From Perkinsus chesapeaki (lineage: Eukaryota; Perkinsozoa; Perkinsida; Perkinsidae), in assembly GCA_013115145.1 (NCBI GenBank), contig JAAPAO010000001.1:186001-250000 (forward strand): a DNA stretch of 64,000 nucleotides, given 5' to 3'. Every line of letters begins with the position of its first letter. Within the stretch, counting starts at the first letter, position 1. The notes beneath the pieces were generated by a model. It was not told where the DNA came from and made no database searches. It saw only the letters and a list, made by a program, of their open reading frames with translations. Below, piece by piece: positions 43,588 through 54,104 of the stretch. Position numbers and translations under genes: made by a program.

Positions 43588-44971
43588 ATGTCGATGCTAC
43601 TTCAGATTGCATCATGTCTTGATCGTAGCAGTATAGATGCCTTAGTAGCAGTGGACACTAGGCTTAGGGACTATTTAGCACCGGAGCTGCCACTCACAGC
43701 ACCTAGGAGGCAGCATGTCCGCGTGGATAAACTGTCACGGCGTCATCGGCATGACAAGTCGGAATCGAACCAAACCGGACGGGAAGCTTTGGACGTCCAT
43801 GTGGTGGTATGAGCTGGCGAGGGTGACCTCACCAGGTGTGTTGAGCTCAGAAGCCAGCTGCCTCCCGCTGCCTCACTTCCCCGAAAGCAGCGTCTTCCCT
43901 GCCGCGAGAGCTTCGAGATGCCGGCTTTGAACTTGCCGAAGAGACCAGGCCTCAACTTGGCGAAGGTAAGCCAGGCTGGTCTTTGGAGAGCGAGTTCTGT
44001 CTAGGCAGTTTTGCGAGAGTGTCACTTGTCGTTCGGAAGGGTAAGTACTTTGCCTTGAAGACCGTCACAAAGAGCCCATTGGAAATCCGTGACATGGCGG
44101 AGCATGTCAGCATTAAACGCTCCCACACTCGAAAGTATTCTACCTCACTCAGATGAAGAGGGAAGTATCTCTTCACTCCAAGCTGTCATCACACCCATCG
44201 ATTGTAGCTCTCTACGATTATGTCGAGGACTCCAGACGAATGTACCCTAGCAAGCCCCACTATACCCTCAAGGCTTCCAGATACATGCTGCTAGAGTGGT
44301 GCCCATTTGGGTCTCTCTCGGGTATCCTCGCCACCCTGACCGGCATGAGGCCCCTGCCACTTTGTATCACAGCCTGCACCGCTGCACTTGTGGTCGAGCA
44401 ACTCGCCTCGGCTACCAAGTAAAGAAGAGTCGCTAACTCTTCTGATCGCATTGGCTTCGGCAGATACCTTCACGAGAATGGCGTCATCCACCGAGACATC
44501 AAGCCAGACAACATCTTAGTGTTCGACCTAACTCCAGCAGACATAGAAATCCGCTTAACAGACTTTGGCTGGAGTAACACCTCGGCTCCTCATTGCCATT
44601 CCACCGCGGGCTGATGCCAGGTTGTCACACGGACGATCCTGCTGAGATCTACTCCAAGTGCGGCACCCCCGGCTTTGCCGCACCCGAAGTGTTCGCGGGG
44701 CGGCGGCAGTATCCAGCCAGCGATATCTGGAGCATAGGGGCTGTAGAGAGGCGTTGATCCAGTATTTTGGCTCATTTGTCGTTCGAGGTCCTCCGAGGTC
44801 TGTGCGGTCCGTCGAGTGACTATCGGAGGTTCGATTCCAGGCTGGCGGATTTAGACCAGAGGCTTTCCCGGGCGGATCCCCTGGCAAGGCCCACAGCTGA
44901 GGAGATACGTAAGTGACTCCTGGCCGAACTTACCACATTCTGTAGTGTTACAGCTCAAGACGACTGGATAA
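43588..44971 (+). CDS. Serine/threonine protein kinase with F-box-like N-terminus
   Basis: Nine or so short exons joined in frame. The N-terminus [20 protein letters not shown] followed by VDTRLRDYL resembles an F-box (LLxxIaSfLDrxSLxxLxxV). A linker leads to the kinase: [20 protein letters not shown] (glycine loop and VAIK-equivalent ALK), [20 protein letters not shown] (alpha-C Glu), [14 protein letters not shown] (hinge), [20 protein letters not shown] (catalytic loop), IRLTDFGWS (metal motif), [15 protein letters not shown] (activation segment), [10 protein letters not shown], and [12 protein letters not shown] with a TTG and TAA end at 44969-44971. Introns include 44402-44463 or so and a 45-nt one before VLRGL. 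DFGW-S and GTPGFAAPE resemble Aurora or polo-like kinases, but I would not assign a subfamily. Confidence 0.75.
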
Positions 44972-44972
44972 G

Positions 44973-46686
44973 ATGGACGTTAGAGAACCGGAAGAACTAC
45001 TCCTGTGCGTGGCTCTGTCAACTAGTAGATCATGCGAAGCATTGTCGAGCCTCCAGTGAGCCGATGGGGCGTCCTTAGCAAACTCTATCGTAGGTGAAGA
45101 GATAGCACCGACTCCACCTGACGCGCCGCAGGTGCCGCCTGTACGACGCTTGGTGAGTGCAATAGGAATTGGAAATCATGCCCCTACTGCGGGTGTCTCC
45201 TCTCCCATGATGGGCAGTAACAGATCTCCGGTGTTGTCACCAAGGTCGCCAGCCTGGGCTTTAAAGTCAGCTGTAGGCCGTCTCTACGGGTTGTGAATTT
45301 TGAATTGCTAATAGGGTCCCCAATCGAATACCCCTCCTGATCGGCAGCAGTCCAGTAACAGTCCATGGCGTAACGCCGTGGCCTTCCCACCGGGGCATAT
45401 ATCTGCTCCTCAGCCATTTACAACTATTGTTAGAGCTCAGCAGCAGCACCAATGGCAGCCCTCATCCCAACCTCTCATATACACCAGCACAGTAGGCAAA
45501 ATGTGAAGAAGAATAAGATCGTCACTGCTGTTGCTTGGTCAGATGCCACAATCGGTCTTGGGAAGTCCTTTTTTGGAACCGAGGATAATCAGACGCTCCG
45601 CGACAATTTCCCTGCTACCATCTCCTGGTGTTACAATGACAGCAATGACCGACGGGAGTTGACACCCGATGAAGTTTTATTGTTAAGTCGTCTTCTGTCT
45701 TTCTTGTGCTTCAACAATGCCTTGTGTTATGGGAGTACTTCAAGAATAGTGAACAACTTTTGACCAAGCTGGTCACGGTGCTAGTGGGACACAATAGACT
45801 AGCAGCAGACACCTCCATTAAACTAAGCTTACCGATAGTACTACTGCGCAAGACGTAGTGGCGGTACTGAAGTCTTTTATCTGGTTGACTTTTTGCTGTT
45901 GATGTTTTCAACTCGTATCAACGGCGACAAACCCGAAGGCTGTATTGCCTTGATACTGTGATGCTTCCCTAGAATGCCGGCCAAATCACTTATGAGATAG
46001 GTACCTCGCATGTGGCATACGTACATGCAAACACTCATCGAAAGCTACTAGGCTCCCACCACGGGCTACCCACAAGATTGTGCCTCCTCCTTTTGATGAT
46101 CTACGGTGAACAAATGTGGTCGGATGAGGGGAGGAATCTTCCTTAGGAGTCCTTCCTCTGACGCATCGACTGCTGATGATGACTGCTCCACTGGTCCGCT
46201 GTCTCCAGCCGGTATCGGACCAATTACTTCTAGGTAAGCTTATTTTTAACATGTATGTTGCGATGACTCAGAATCAGGGCGCCGATATCTCGCTCAATCT
46301 CCAGCGAAGAGCTCGTTGGCTTCGAATTCGACCTGGACCATCACCACAACTCGCATAACATCTCTCAGCATCATCCTCTTGCCGATTACTTCCCTCGCTC
46401 TGGACGGTGCAAAATACGCCCGAAAGTAAATAGACATGAGCTTAGCGGCTTAGTGTAGCATCAGGCGGAACCCCCTCGAGGAGTGGTTGACTCGTTCCTC
46501 GACCGTTTGTTCCCTTTGCCAGCTAACTCAGAGGTATCCTTGTCCTTTGACACTGCGGAGATATGGTAACATGTTCAGGTGGTCGAGAGCAAGGTGGACT
46601 CCGGACCCTGTTCTCGACTAGATATCGCTAGAACTGCTTGGCACGTTCGTCAAGGGCGTTGTCAACCCATCAAAAGCTGCATGTAG
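44973..46686 (+). CDS. Unrecognised multi-exon protein
   Basis: An ATG two bases after the kinase stop opens MDVREPEELLLCVALSTSRS. Downstream, a Ser/Pro-rich part (SSPMMGSNRSPVLSPRSPAW), NKIVTAVAWSDATIGLGKSF, FPATISWCYNDSNDRRELTP, LLLGKLIFNMYVAMTQNQGA, GFEFDLDHHHNSHNISQHHP and DSGPCSRLDIARTAWHVRQG can be linked by introns; the last ends SCM and TAG at 46684-46686. Several junctions are uncertain and two genes could be merged here. The His-rich stretch is notable. No family recognised. Confidence 0.3.
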
Positions 46687-47165
46687 GACGGGCTCAAATC
46701 GTGGTAATTTCGCATTGATTCATTCTTAGCAAACGCGCTGAAGATTCGATTAAGCCCGCAGCAGCTGTCCACTTCGCAGATTGCCAAACAGTCAAGTACG
46801 TAACGCACTGAATGACCAAGGTTCGAAGCCATAAGCGACGGTGGAGACTCTACCGTCTCTGTTGCCTTAAGGTTGGTGAATCCATCATGTGGATGACCGC
46901 CTTACACTTTGTCCCTCGGGGGCCCTTGACATATCTCTCTCATCATCTTATATATATTCCAATTCTGACCGTGCCACTCTTGCTGATCGAGTATATAACA
47001 ATGTCTCGTCAAACGACTCTCAAGTTTGAGTCTCGTCCGTCACATCATTGTAGAACATTCGTCTATTCACCATTCCTTGTTTTAATTGATATCATACTCT
47101 TGCGTTTTCCCAGTCGGCACAAACCCAACAACTTATGCAGAAAACGGTACTCGAGGTACATGTGT
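46687..47165. other. Intergenic between convergent genes
   Basis: A plus-strand open frame here is overlapped by the convincing 3' exon of the minus-strand gene at its right end and has no motif. No gene is called. Confidence 0.4.
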
Positions 47166-49713
47166 TCAACCCAAATCTCGACCTACAGCTCCGACTTGAG
47201 CGCGTGCGATAACACTTGCCCAGAACTTGTCTGTCTCCTGCATGGTCCTCCTATTGTGCTCTCCCATGAGATGCGATGCTTCCTGGGCATTCAGGTTGTG
47301 AAGCTTCGTTAGAAGGTCGGGTATGCTTTCAAAATACTGAAGGCCCGGAAATCTGCTGAAATCGCTGTACTGGTACCTGACACTGATTCACTTCTGAGAT
47401 CCGGACAGCAGTGGCTGACCAATATCGCATGGCATCAAGCCGCATGTGGCGTCGTAACCACCAAATGCCTTTACGCTTTCTGGTGAAGTCGTACGACTCC
47501 ACTGTGCTCATTTGAAAAGGTGAATAGGGAAATTCGGCTACTTCGCCATCTTGCGCTTGCCGAGGAGGAACCTATCGATAGATACGATGCTTTGTTCGTA
47601 GATTTACAGACTCCTAGCAAAGCATGTAGGTAGCAGCCACAGTACATGGTGAAGCTTCTGTTGTCCAGATCGCCGTCGTATAACACCAACACTTGAATAT
47701 GTATCCTCAATTGCTGTCGTGTTCAATGCCACCGATAAGAAATACTTCATATCTCGAACCAAGTCAAGCGCGAGGCCGGTATACCTAACCAACTTCAACT
47801 ACAGCTACAACTCCAACCTACTGAGCCTCATATGCTGGAGCGCATATAGGCTACCTCACATCACATTCTCGTTTATCACCTCATCTTACATGGTAGTTGT
47901 TTCCAAGTCCTTTTGACTGGCCGCTTCCATTGCTTTCAAGAGAAGATTCTCAGCAACGTCTCTCGCAGTGTCAGCTGATCTTACGCCTGACAATCGGGTA
48001 CACCTTGGTGATTCTTTCAAAGCTGATGCCAATTACCAGCCTCTCGAGACTCGGGAAGATCGTCGGCTTTGAACCCGTCGCCTTCTGCATTCTCTTCAAG
48101 GCTTCCGTTGTTCCCGTGCAAAACTGCGTACGGTACGTGCCCGGGCCGGATCGCTTGGTACATGGCTTCGCCAACGGAGAGCTGCCCCCTCTGGTATAAC
48201 AGTCGATACCTTGGAAAGGTCTAGTTCGCGTATGACTTTGACGGGCTCACATCCACTCCTCGCTGGGAATGAAGATTGGTACGCCCATGCTGTACAGCTC
48301 ATAGAATGTCATCTGTGCATGGTCCCAGGGCAGAAGGATCACCGCTCTGTATCGCGCAATCTCATCATAGGTGAAGGTTCGCCCTTCCTTCATGAACTCG
48401 AAATTCGGCACTTCGAGCTGTGACGCAGCAGCTTCCTCCAGAAACCGCATAAGCATGCATTCGAAGGTGTCATAGATATACAGTATAGATCGCCAAACGA
48501 GGACGGTACTTTTTATAGGAGTGTAAGTCGCCTCTGTGTAGAGGGCATGCGGGCGTACGGTTGGCCAAAGCAAGCCTGTCTGATAGTAGATCTGTTGCGT
48601 TAGTATAGGGTTGTTAGTCGCGGCTAAGACGTTTTCCCCACTAATATAGCGATCGAAGTGCCCCCACATGACACCAATATCGTTTGGTGGGCATAAATTC
48701 AACAAGGCCACTCCGAAGTAGCCAACCATTATTGGTAATTGACCGCAGATCTCCTCGCTGATCTTCATCGCCATCAAGCAAGCTGACAAAGGCTCAGTGC
48801 ATACAAGCAGCCGAGCTGCGCACAGGAAAGGATCTTCTTGATACGCCACTGCAAGCTCGGCTTCCATCGTGTGCCATGTGTGTTTCCAAGGGTCCTTCTC
48901 AACGTCTTTAAACAGGGTTGCCAGTCTGGTGCCTGCCCCATCACCCTCACAGAGCCTCTCGTCCATTGTGCACCACCTCTCCTCAAGGCCGTAGTATTTA
49001 ACTTCTATTTCCACTGGGTTCTGGAGGGCTCTGAGAAGCCTCTGTATCTGGTCTACTGGCTCTCGGCTAAGTGACCCGTGCGTGCCGATAACTGCAACTT
49101 TGAGCTCGGACAGATTCCCGACACTTCCCAACAATCTGTCGCTTGGCTGCCATATTTTATCATCTCTAGGAGGCTCTATAGGGTGTCGTTTCATGTACTC
49201 TTTATAACTAATAAATCTAGTCTCCTCAAGGTTAATCATAACGTCCATAATATCCAGCCCCCAGGTGCTACTAGACAGGTAGTCTAAGGAGAGCTCCTTG
49301 CCGCACATCACTACTATATAATGCAGATCTCTCTGCGCAATCTCGCGATACTCAGCTTCGTCGCTTTCCATTAAATGCCTTGCCCGCACGAAAAGAGCCG
49401 CCATGTACCCGTACAGGCAGAAATTGTCCTCCTCTGGGACGCCATAGCAGATGTCACGATAGAAGCCGTACGGAGGGTACTCCTTCCCATGCCACATGTC
49501 GCAGATTGCGTTGGCTTGGTGAAGCAGATCGCCGTCAAGAGGGAATCCTTTGCGTGAGTTTTCTTGGAACTTTTCCTTGAAGTCTGACCAAGTGCTGCTA
49601 CTCTCGCATTCCAAAGCTCGGGGCGACGGCCACGCCCCTGCCGTCACCAAGGTGTGTATTATTAATATTATTGATGGCAGTCGGTGGCTCGCTCGGTGTT
49701 GACCTTTAGTCAT
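47166..49713 (-). CDS. Secreted/Golgi glycosyltransferase-like protein
   Basis: Large first exon (49713 to about 48250, 488 codons) with a signal peptide (RLPSIILIIHTLVTAGAWPS), an N-terminal helical region, then LSELKVAVIGTHGSLS and, near its end, the nucleotide-sugar-type segment RYRAVILLPWDHAQMTFYEL followed by YSMGVPIFIPSEEW. Short 3' exons continue the protein; the last reads YQYSDFSRFPGLQYFESIPD, then MGEHNRRTMQETDKFWASVI, and ends at TGA 47166-47168. The alternating strand-helix C-terminal half and the ExxxxGxPxFxP motif are what GT-B glycosyltransferases show. The exact CAZy family is not clear, and exons between 47400 and 48240 are not resolved. It probably acts in the secretory pathway. 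Confidence 0.6.
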
Positions 49714-50116
49714 CTTTTGTATGTTCTATATTTGACAACACTGACTTCAGGTAACACAACTGCCATTATTTCTGAGACTAACGTGTCGGCAAATGTATCA
49801 GGAATGGTAACGAAGAGCAACAATCGGTCATCGACCCAAGGTCTACTCTTTCCCTTCGATCCTCCAAGCAGTGCAAGCAGTACCTGAGCGGAACCGTCGG
49901 GACCAAGATAATATACTAGATAAATTACAAACAAAGATGAGTGCCATCGCATTGGTCTGCTGGCTTTCTGGAAGCTGCCAGAAAACAGCTTCGTGGTTGG
50001 GACAGTTGTTGCAAGTGTACTCGGTAGTTCTCGAGAGGGTAGGGTCATGTATCACATCGCTTCGAATCATCAATGCTTCCCTAAGACAGAGCAATGCTAC
50101 AAAAGATTCGAAATGA
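49684..50116 (+). CDS. Possible small secreted glycoprotein
   Basis: Frame 49684-49887 gives a signal peptide (VLTFSHLLYVLYLTTLTSG) followed by four N-glycosylation sequons in about 40 residues (NTT, NVS, NVS, NRS). A second frame, ending at 50116, reads NILDKLQTKMSAIALVCWLS and might be a later exon. The start overlaps the first codons of the minus-strand glycosyltransferase by 30 bases, which casts doubt on one or both starts. Confidence 0.25.
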
Positions 50117-50550
50117 GGTCGATTGATTACTTGTGATGATAAGATACGTCATTCCTGAAAACTACTAAGTCATCTGCATTTATGTTATCCAGTTCATCAT
50201 CCTTCGACACTACCCTTTGCACGTATGGGCATGTCCTGAATTGACGTGTACTCTTGAGGGGAACACATCAACTCGAGATTATCTCAGATCAGCAGCCAGA
50301 GCTACATTCCTCTTATTAATGGTTGGTAAGTCTGTAAAAATTTAATGAAGTTTCTCCGAATCCCTCCCGAGCAGTGAACTGATGTAAGCAATGGCATTAA
50401 TATATCCGACGCTAAGCCTGTAGGAGAGAGGCTGCATGAGATGAGGATACTTGAAGTGACGATGAGAGGGATATTATATTGGAAACCATAGACAATACCA
50501 GATAGACGATCATATATTATTGAAACGCGAAGGGTAGAGCAGTTTCAACC
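50117..50550. other. Intergenic before the minisatellite
   Basis: AT-leaning sequence without a coding frame; grades into the tandem repeat array. Confidence 0.4.
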
Positions 50551-50935
50551 TTAATATCCTATTGTAGCATTACTACTATTAATATCCTATTGTAGCATTA
50601 CTATTATTAATATCCTATTGAAGCATTACTATTATTAATATCCTATTGTAGCATTACTATTATTAATATCCTATTGAAGCATTACTATTATTAATATCCT
50701 ATTGAAGCATTACAATTATTAATATCCTATTGTAGCATTACTATTGTTAATATCCTATTGTAGCATTACTATTATTAATATCCTATTGTAGCATTACTAT
50801 TATTAATATCCTATTGAAGCATTACTATTATAAATATCCTATTGTAGCATTACTATTATTAATATCCTATTGTAGCATTACTATTATTAATATCCTATTG
50901 TAGCATTACTATTGTTAATATCCTATTGAAGCCCT
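50551..50935. repeat. 28-nt minisatellite, about 14 copies
   Basis: Head-to-tail copies of a 28-base unit (TTAATATCCTATTGTAGCAT then TACTATTA) begin at 50551, 50579, 50607 and every 28 bases to 50915; the last is partial. Copies differ mainly at one position (TGTAGC versus TGAAGC), plus single changes such as TACAATTA, ATTGTTA and TATAAATA. It is AT-rich and non-coding. Confidence 0.95.
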
Positions 50936-51088
50936 ATATTACCTGCATGCATACTCTAATGCCACTTCCCTTTTATTTTCCCGAGGATATAACAGATTAT
51001 TGCACTCCGGACAGAACTTAAGCTGGGCGGACATGCCTTAAACAACTCAATTACAACCTCTGAGGGACGAAAAACAAAATGTGTAAAC

Positions 51089-52499
51089 ATGAATCGCTTC
51101 GCTCCGCCGAGCGACGCGATATCATCATTGTTGTGCCGAGACAAGATGGGGTTGTTTGGTAAGAAGAGATTATCGTCTAAGACATCGGAAGCAGTCACCC
51201 AGAATACAAAGGCCCAAGTGGATACCACAGCCGAAGGGTACCTATATGGGTTGGAAGGAGACAGATATTGTGTGCTAGGGCACGGCGAAGTGAAAGTAGT
51301 CGGGCTTCTACTACTGTAAATGACTTTATTGCACGAAGCAAACAAAATCAGAAACACGGTATAAAGCCTAGTGGACCAGAGCTAGTGGCTTATGCTAAGT
51401 AGGCAAATAAAGTATAAGTGCATTAGTGAAGCTTAGATACCTTGGCGTCGACCCTGTGGCAGACGGGGACCTACTGTGGCTTGCTGAGGAGGCCATAACC
51501 GCACCACTACCAGGTAGAGGCATTTAGTATAGTGTCGATTAAATGAGATGAAATAGGGGAATGGACAGAGCATTTTGATCAAAGTGATCGGGTATTTTAT
51601 TACAATGCAGAGAGTCGATTTTCAACATGGACGCATCCATTGGAAAACCTCTATAGAGAGACGTGAGGTTAAGCGTGCATTTCACACCGTGAAGGATACT
51701 CCTTCTAGGTACAAGGTGATCACCTCCATCAGGAGTCCTAGTGTCTCTCAGGAAGCAAAGTAGCTCTAAGCTGCAATAGAAAATAACTTTTAGCATGTTC
51801 CGGTAGGCTGCAACATATCCAGGCATATCAAAATGACCTCGTCGCCCTCGATCGTGAAGTAATATTCCCCTCCATCAAAAGCTGTATGTAGAGGTAGGTA
51901 CAGGAGACACTGACCGACTGGGGTGAACATGCCGATGATAGCGGGTGCCAATTCTATTCAAATAGACAGACGGGGAAGAGTACATGGACAGATCCTCGGA
52001 CTGCTGTATGTCATTGCTTCCAACTTAAAAGCAAAGTCTTTAAGATGTTATGTTCCTATGCTGGTAGTATGGTATAATATAGTAACCGCCTTAGGTTGCT
52101 TAAGGTAGGCCTGAGGTACCCTCCGGATGATAATAGGGAGAAAGTCGGTAGCCCCCTGCCACCGGTGGGCTCGGCTAGGAGCTCTCCAAGGAGGGTGACG
52201 CCGGCAAGGGGGAGTGAAGCGACGATAAGAGAGAAAATGGTAGGGTAGGGCGCTAGGTTGGTGGGCAGGGATAAGGTCAGGTGGAAGAGACGAATTTGGA
52301 AGTTGATGTTGCTGCTGCGGGATTAGACGGAAATATGGTATGAATAACTGTGAGTTGGGCGGGACAAATCACACAGGACTTGGCTCGAGAGGAGGGAACG
52401 GTGAAGAAAAAGAAAAAGAAGAAGCATAAAAAGCATCATAGACACCACGAGGATGAGGGAACGCCGAGTCCGGCACCGCAAAGTAGACGGGAACGGTAG
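51089..52499 (+). CDS. WW-domain protein, CEP164-like (centriole/cilium)
   Basis: The joined exons near 51420-51660 read YLGVDPVADGDLLWLAEEAI then TAPLPG, followed by EWTEHFDQSDRVFYYNAESR then FSTWTHPLENLYRE. This is the N-terminal helix (GIDPxxxxxLLWLAxEGixAPLP) plus WW domain arrangement of CEP164, a distal-appendage protein of centrioles. Both tryptophans and the YYN are present. Upstream exons from 51089 (GKKRLSSKTSEAV, ARSKQNQKHGIKPSGPELVA) and downstream ones (DRRGRVHGQIL, a Ser/Pro-rich part, a Lys/His-rich tail TVKKKKKKKHKKHHRHH) probably belong to the same protein, which ends RRER and TAG at 52497-52499. It is far shorter than animal CEP164. Exon joins outside the WW region are uncertain. 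Confidence 0.6.
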
Positions 52500-52843
52500 G
52501 CTACTTGGAATGCTTCCCAGGCGTATCTCCTGGGCCACCACTACCGGTGCGCCCAGGCTTGGGTTTGCCCGCAGCAAGCCGTGGTGGTAGTATTATTAGT
52601 AGTACGTCTGTTATTAGGGACGGACCCTTGCCGGACATGGGCACTAATAAGTGAGAAGTGAACGCCTACACGGGTTGAGGGAACCTCTGCTGTATTAGGA
52701 TTAGGACTGCTGGGATACGCCTGGAGCCGCTGCCTCGTCGACCGAGTGATGTGACATGACCCTCACTTTGTATTATTCTCCTTACTTGACAGCAGCTACT
52801 GTGTTCCGTAAGATGCAGGCTGTACTGCAGTGAGCCTAGTTAT

Positions 52844-53492
52844 GGTATATGTTTTCCTTTGCCTCCGGCCCCCCTCCACCGCCATTGTAACAGCTAAGAT
52901 AGTAGTATGGGTAGTATTTATTCTGGCTTTGCTGCCCAGTGCTGTCGAGGCTGATAGTGGATCAGGCTGTCTGATTAATTGGAAGATACCCGAGTTTATA
53001 GTGCGGGATGAGCAAGGTAATAAAGGGAGGGAATGACGGGCGTCTGTTATAACATAAGACATTCTATTTAACCAATGCCGAATACTGAATGCGTTCTTCA
53101 GTATCATTTGTGATTTGAAGTGGTAACATATCTCCATGCAACTTGGTAGAAAATCAGTCTGACTACTGATTTGGATCATATATATCGCGCAGGCGCCGCC
53201 TCTAAAGCGTTGTCTAGTTTAATAAAGCTAGTTGAGGCCGGAGTGTTTTACAATGACCTTGGAGGCAGCGCTTTTAGGCCAGTAGTGAGCCTAGATATCG
53301 TTACAGTTCTTAATATATTCAATATAATCCTTTTCCATTTAACCGCCCATCTCTTTCATAGGTAACATTGCCCGTATCGATAATGATGTGGATGCGTGCC
53401 TAGTACTATCTGGTGTTACCTTCCTTAACATCTTTGCCTTTTACGCCTTGTTCTGGTTTATGATACGCACTTTAATGTTATCAACCCAATAG
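52844..53492 (+). CDS. Predicted multi-helix membrane protein (unknown)
   Basis: Exon 1 (ATG 52844) gives a hydrophobic leader TAKIVVWVVFILALLPSAVE followed by INWKIPEFIVRDEQ. A donor at 53021 (GGTAATAAAG) and the acceptor CGCGCAG at about 53193 join in phase to GAASKALSSLIKLVEAGVFY and RPVVSLDIVTVLNIFNIILF. A third hydrophobic segment GVTFLNIFAFYALFWFMI ends at TAG 53490-53492 but lies in another frame, so one more intron is needed. The 170-nt intron is long for this region. No family recognised. Confidence 0.4.
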
Positions 53493-54104
53493 CAGCATGT
53501 AGCATTGAGCATGAGGCTTTAGCCAATACCATGTTAGACCGAGGGCCCCTTTGAATCTATTACAGGTCTCTTGTTGGGTTCAGTTATTATCAATATGGGG
53601 CAGTGGCTGTCTCCTTCACTGTAGGAGATGGTTAGTAGTATGGGTAGGCTCACACCCGGCTCACTGAGTCGAGTGGTATCTGGGGGAAGTATGGTATATA
53701 CCGTTTCTTCCGTATAATGCCTCCCTAGTTGAGAAGCCCCAGTGAAAGTTGATTAGGAAGTGATTGCGAATCACTGACCAGATGTTGAAAATGGTCAGGA
53801 TGTGGATGTTGTTGATATTAGGATACCAGGGGCCTGTGTGCAGAGACTTGTACGTATATGTTTTAAAGCGTAACTGTCATAACTTTATTATATGATTACT
53901 TCGATATGTACACTACAGTGATATGACTCTACATTATATACGCACCTATACAGCTTTGCGACCAAGTACGGGCTCAAGCATCTTTAGCCTTGGCGCTTGT
54001 GTTACTCCGGAAGCCTTGGGGGGTGACGGGAACTTAGCCTCAGAGCCCCTTCAGGATTGTTGGTCATGGTTATAAATCAGACTGCAGTCATTTTACCAGG
54101 ATAA
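53493..54104. other. Intergenic, no gene seen
   Basis: Moderately AT-rich, with no coherent frame; holds the promoter of the Prp18 gene. Confidence 0.4.

Noticed and set aside
46812-47312. A plus-strand open frame of 166 codons
   Set aside because: It overlaps the convincing terminal exon of the minus-strand glycosyltransferase-like gene, lacks motifs and has no codon-level support.
50551-50935. CRISPR array
   Set aside because: The units are contiguous with no unique spacers, and the genome is eukaryotic; this is a minisatellite.
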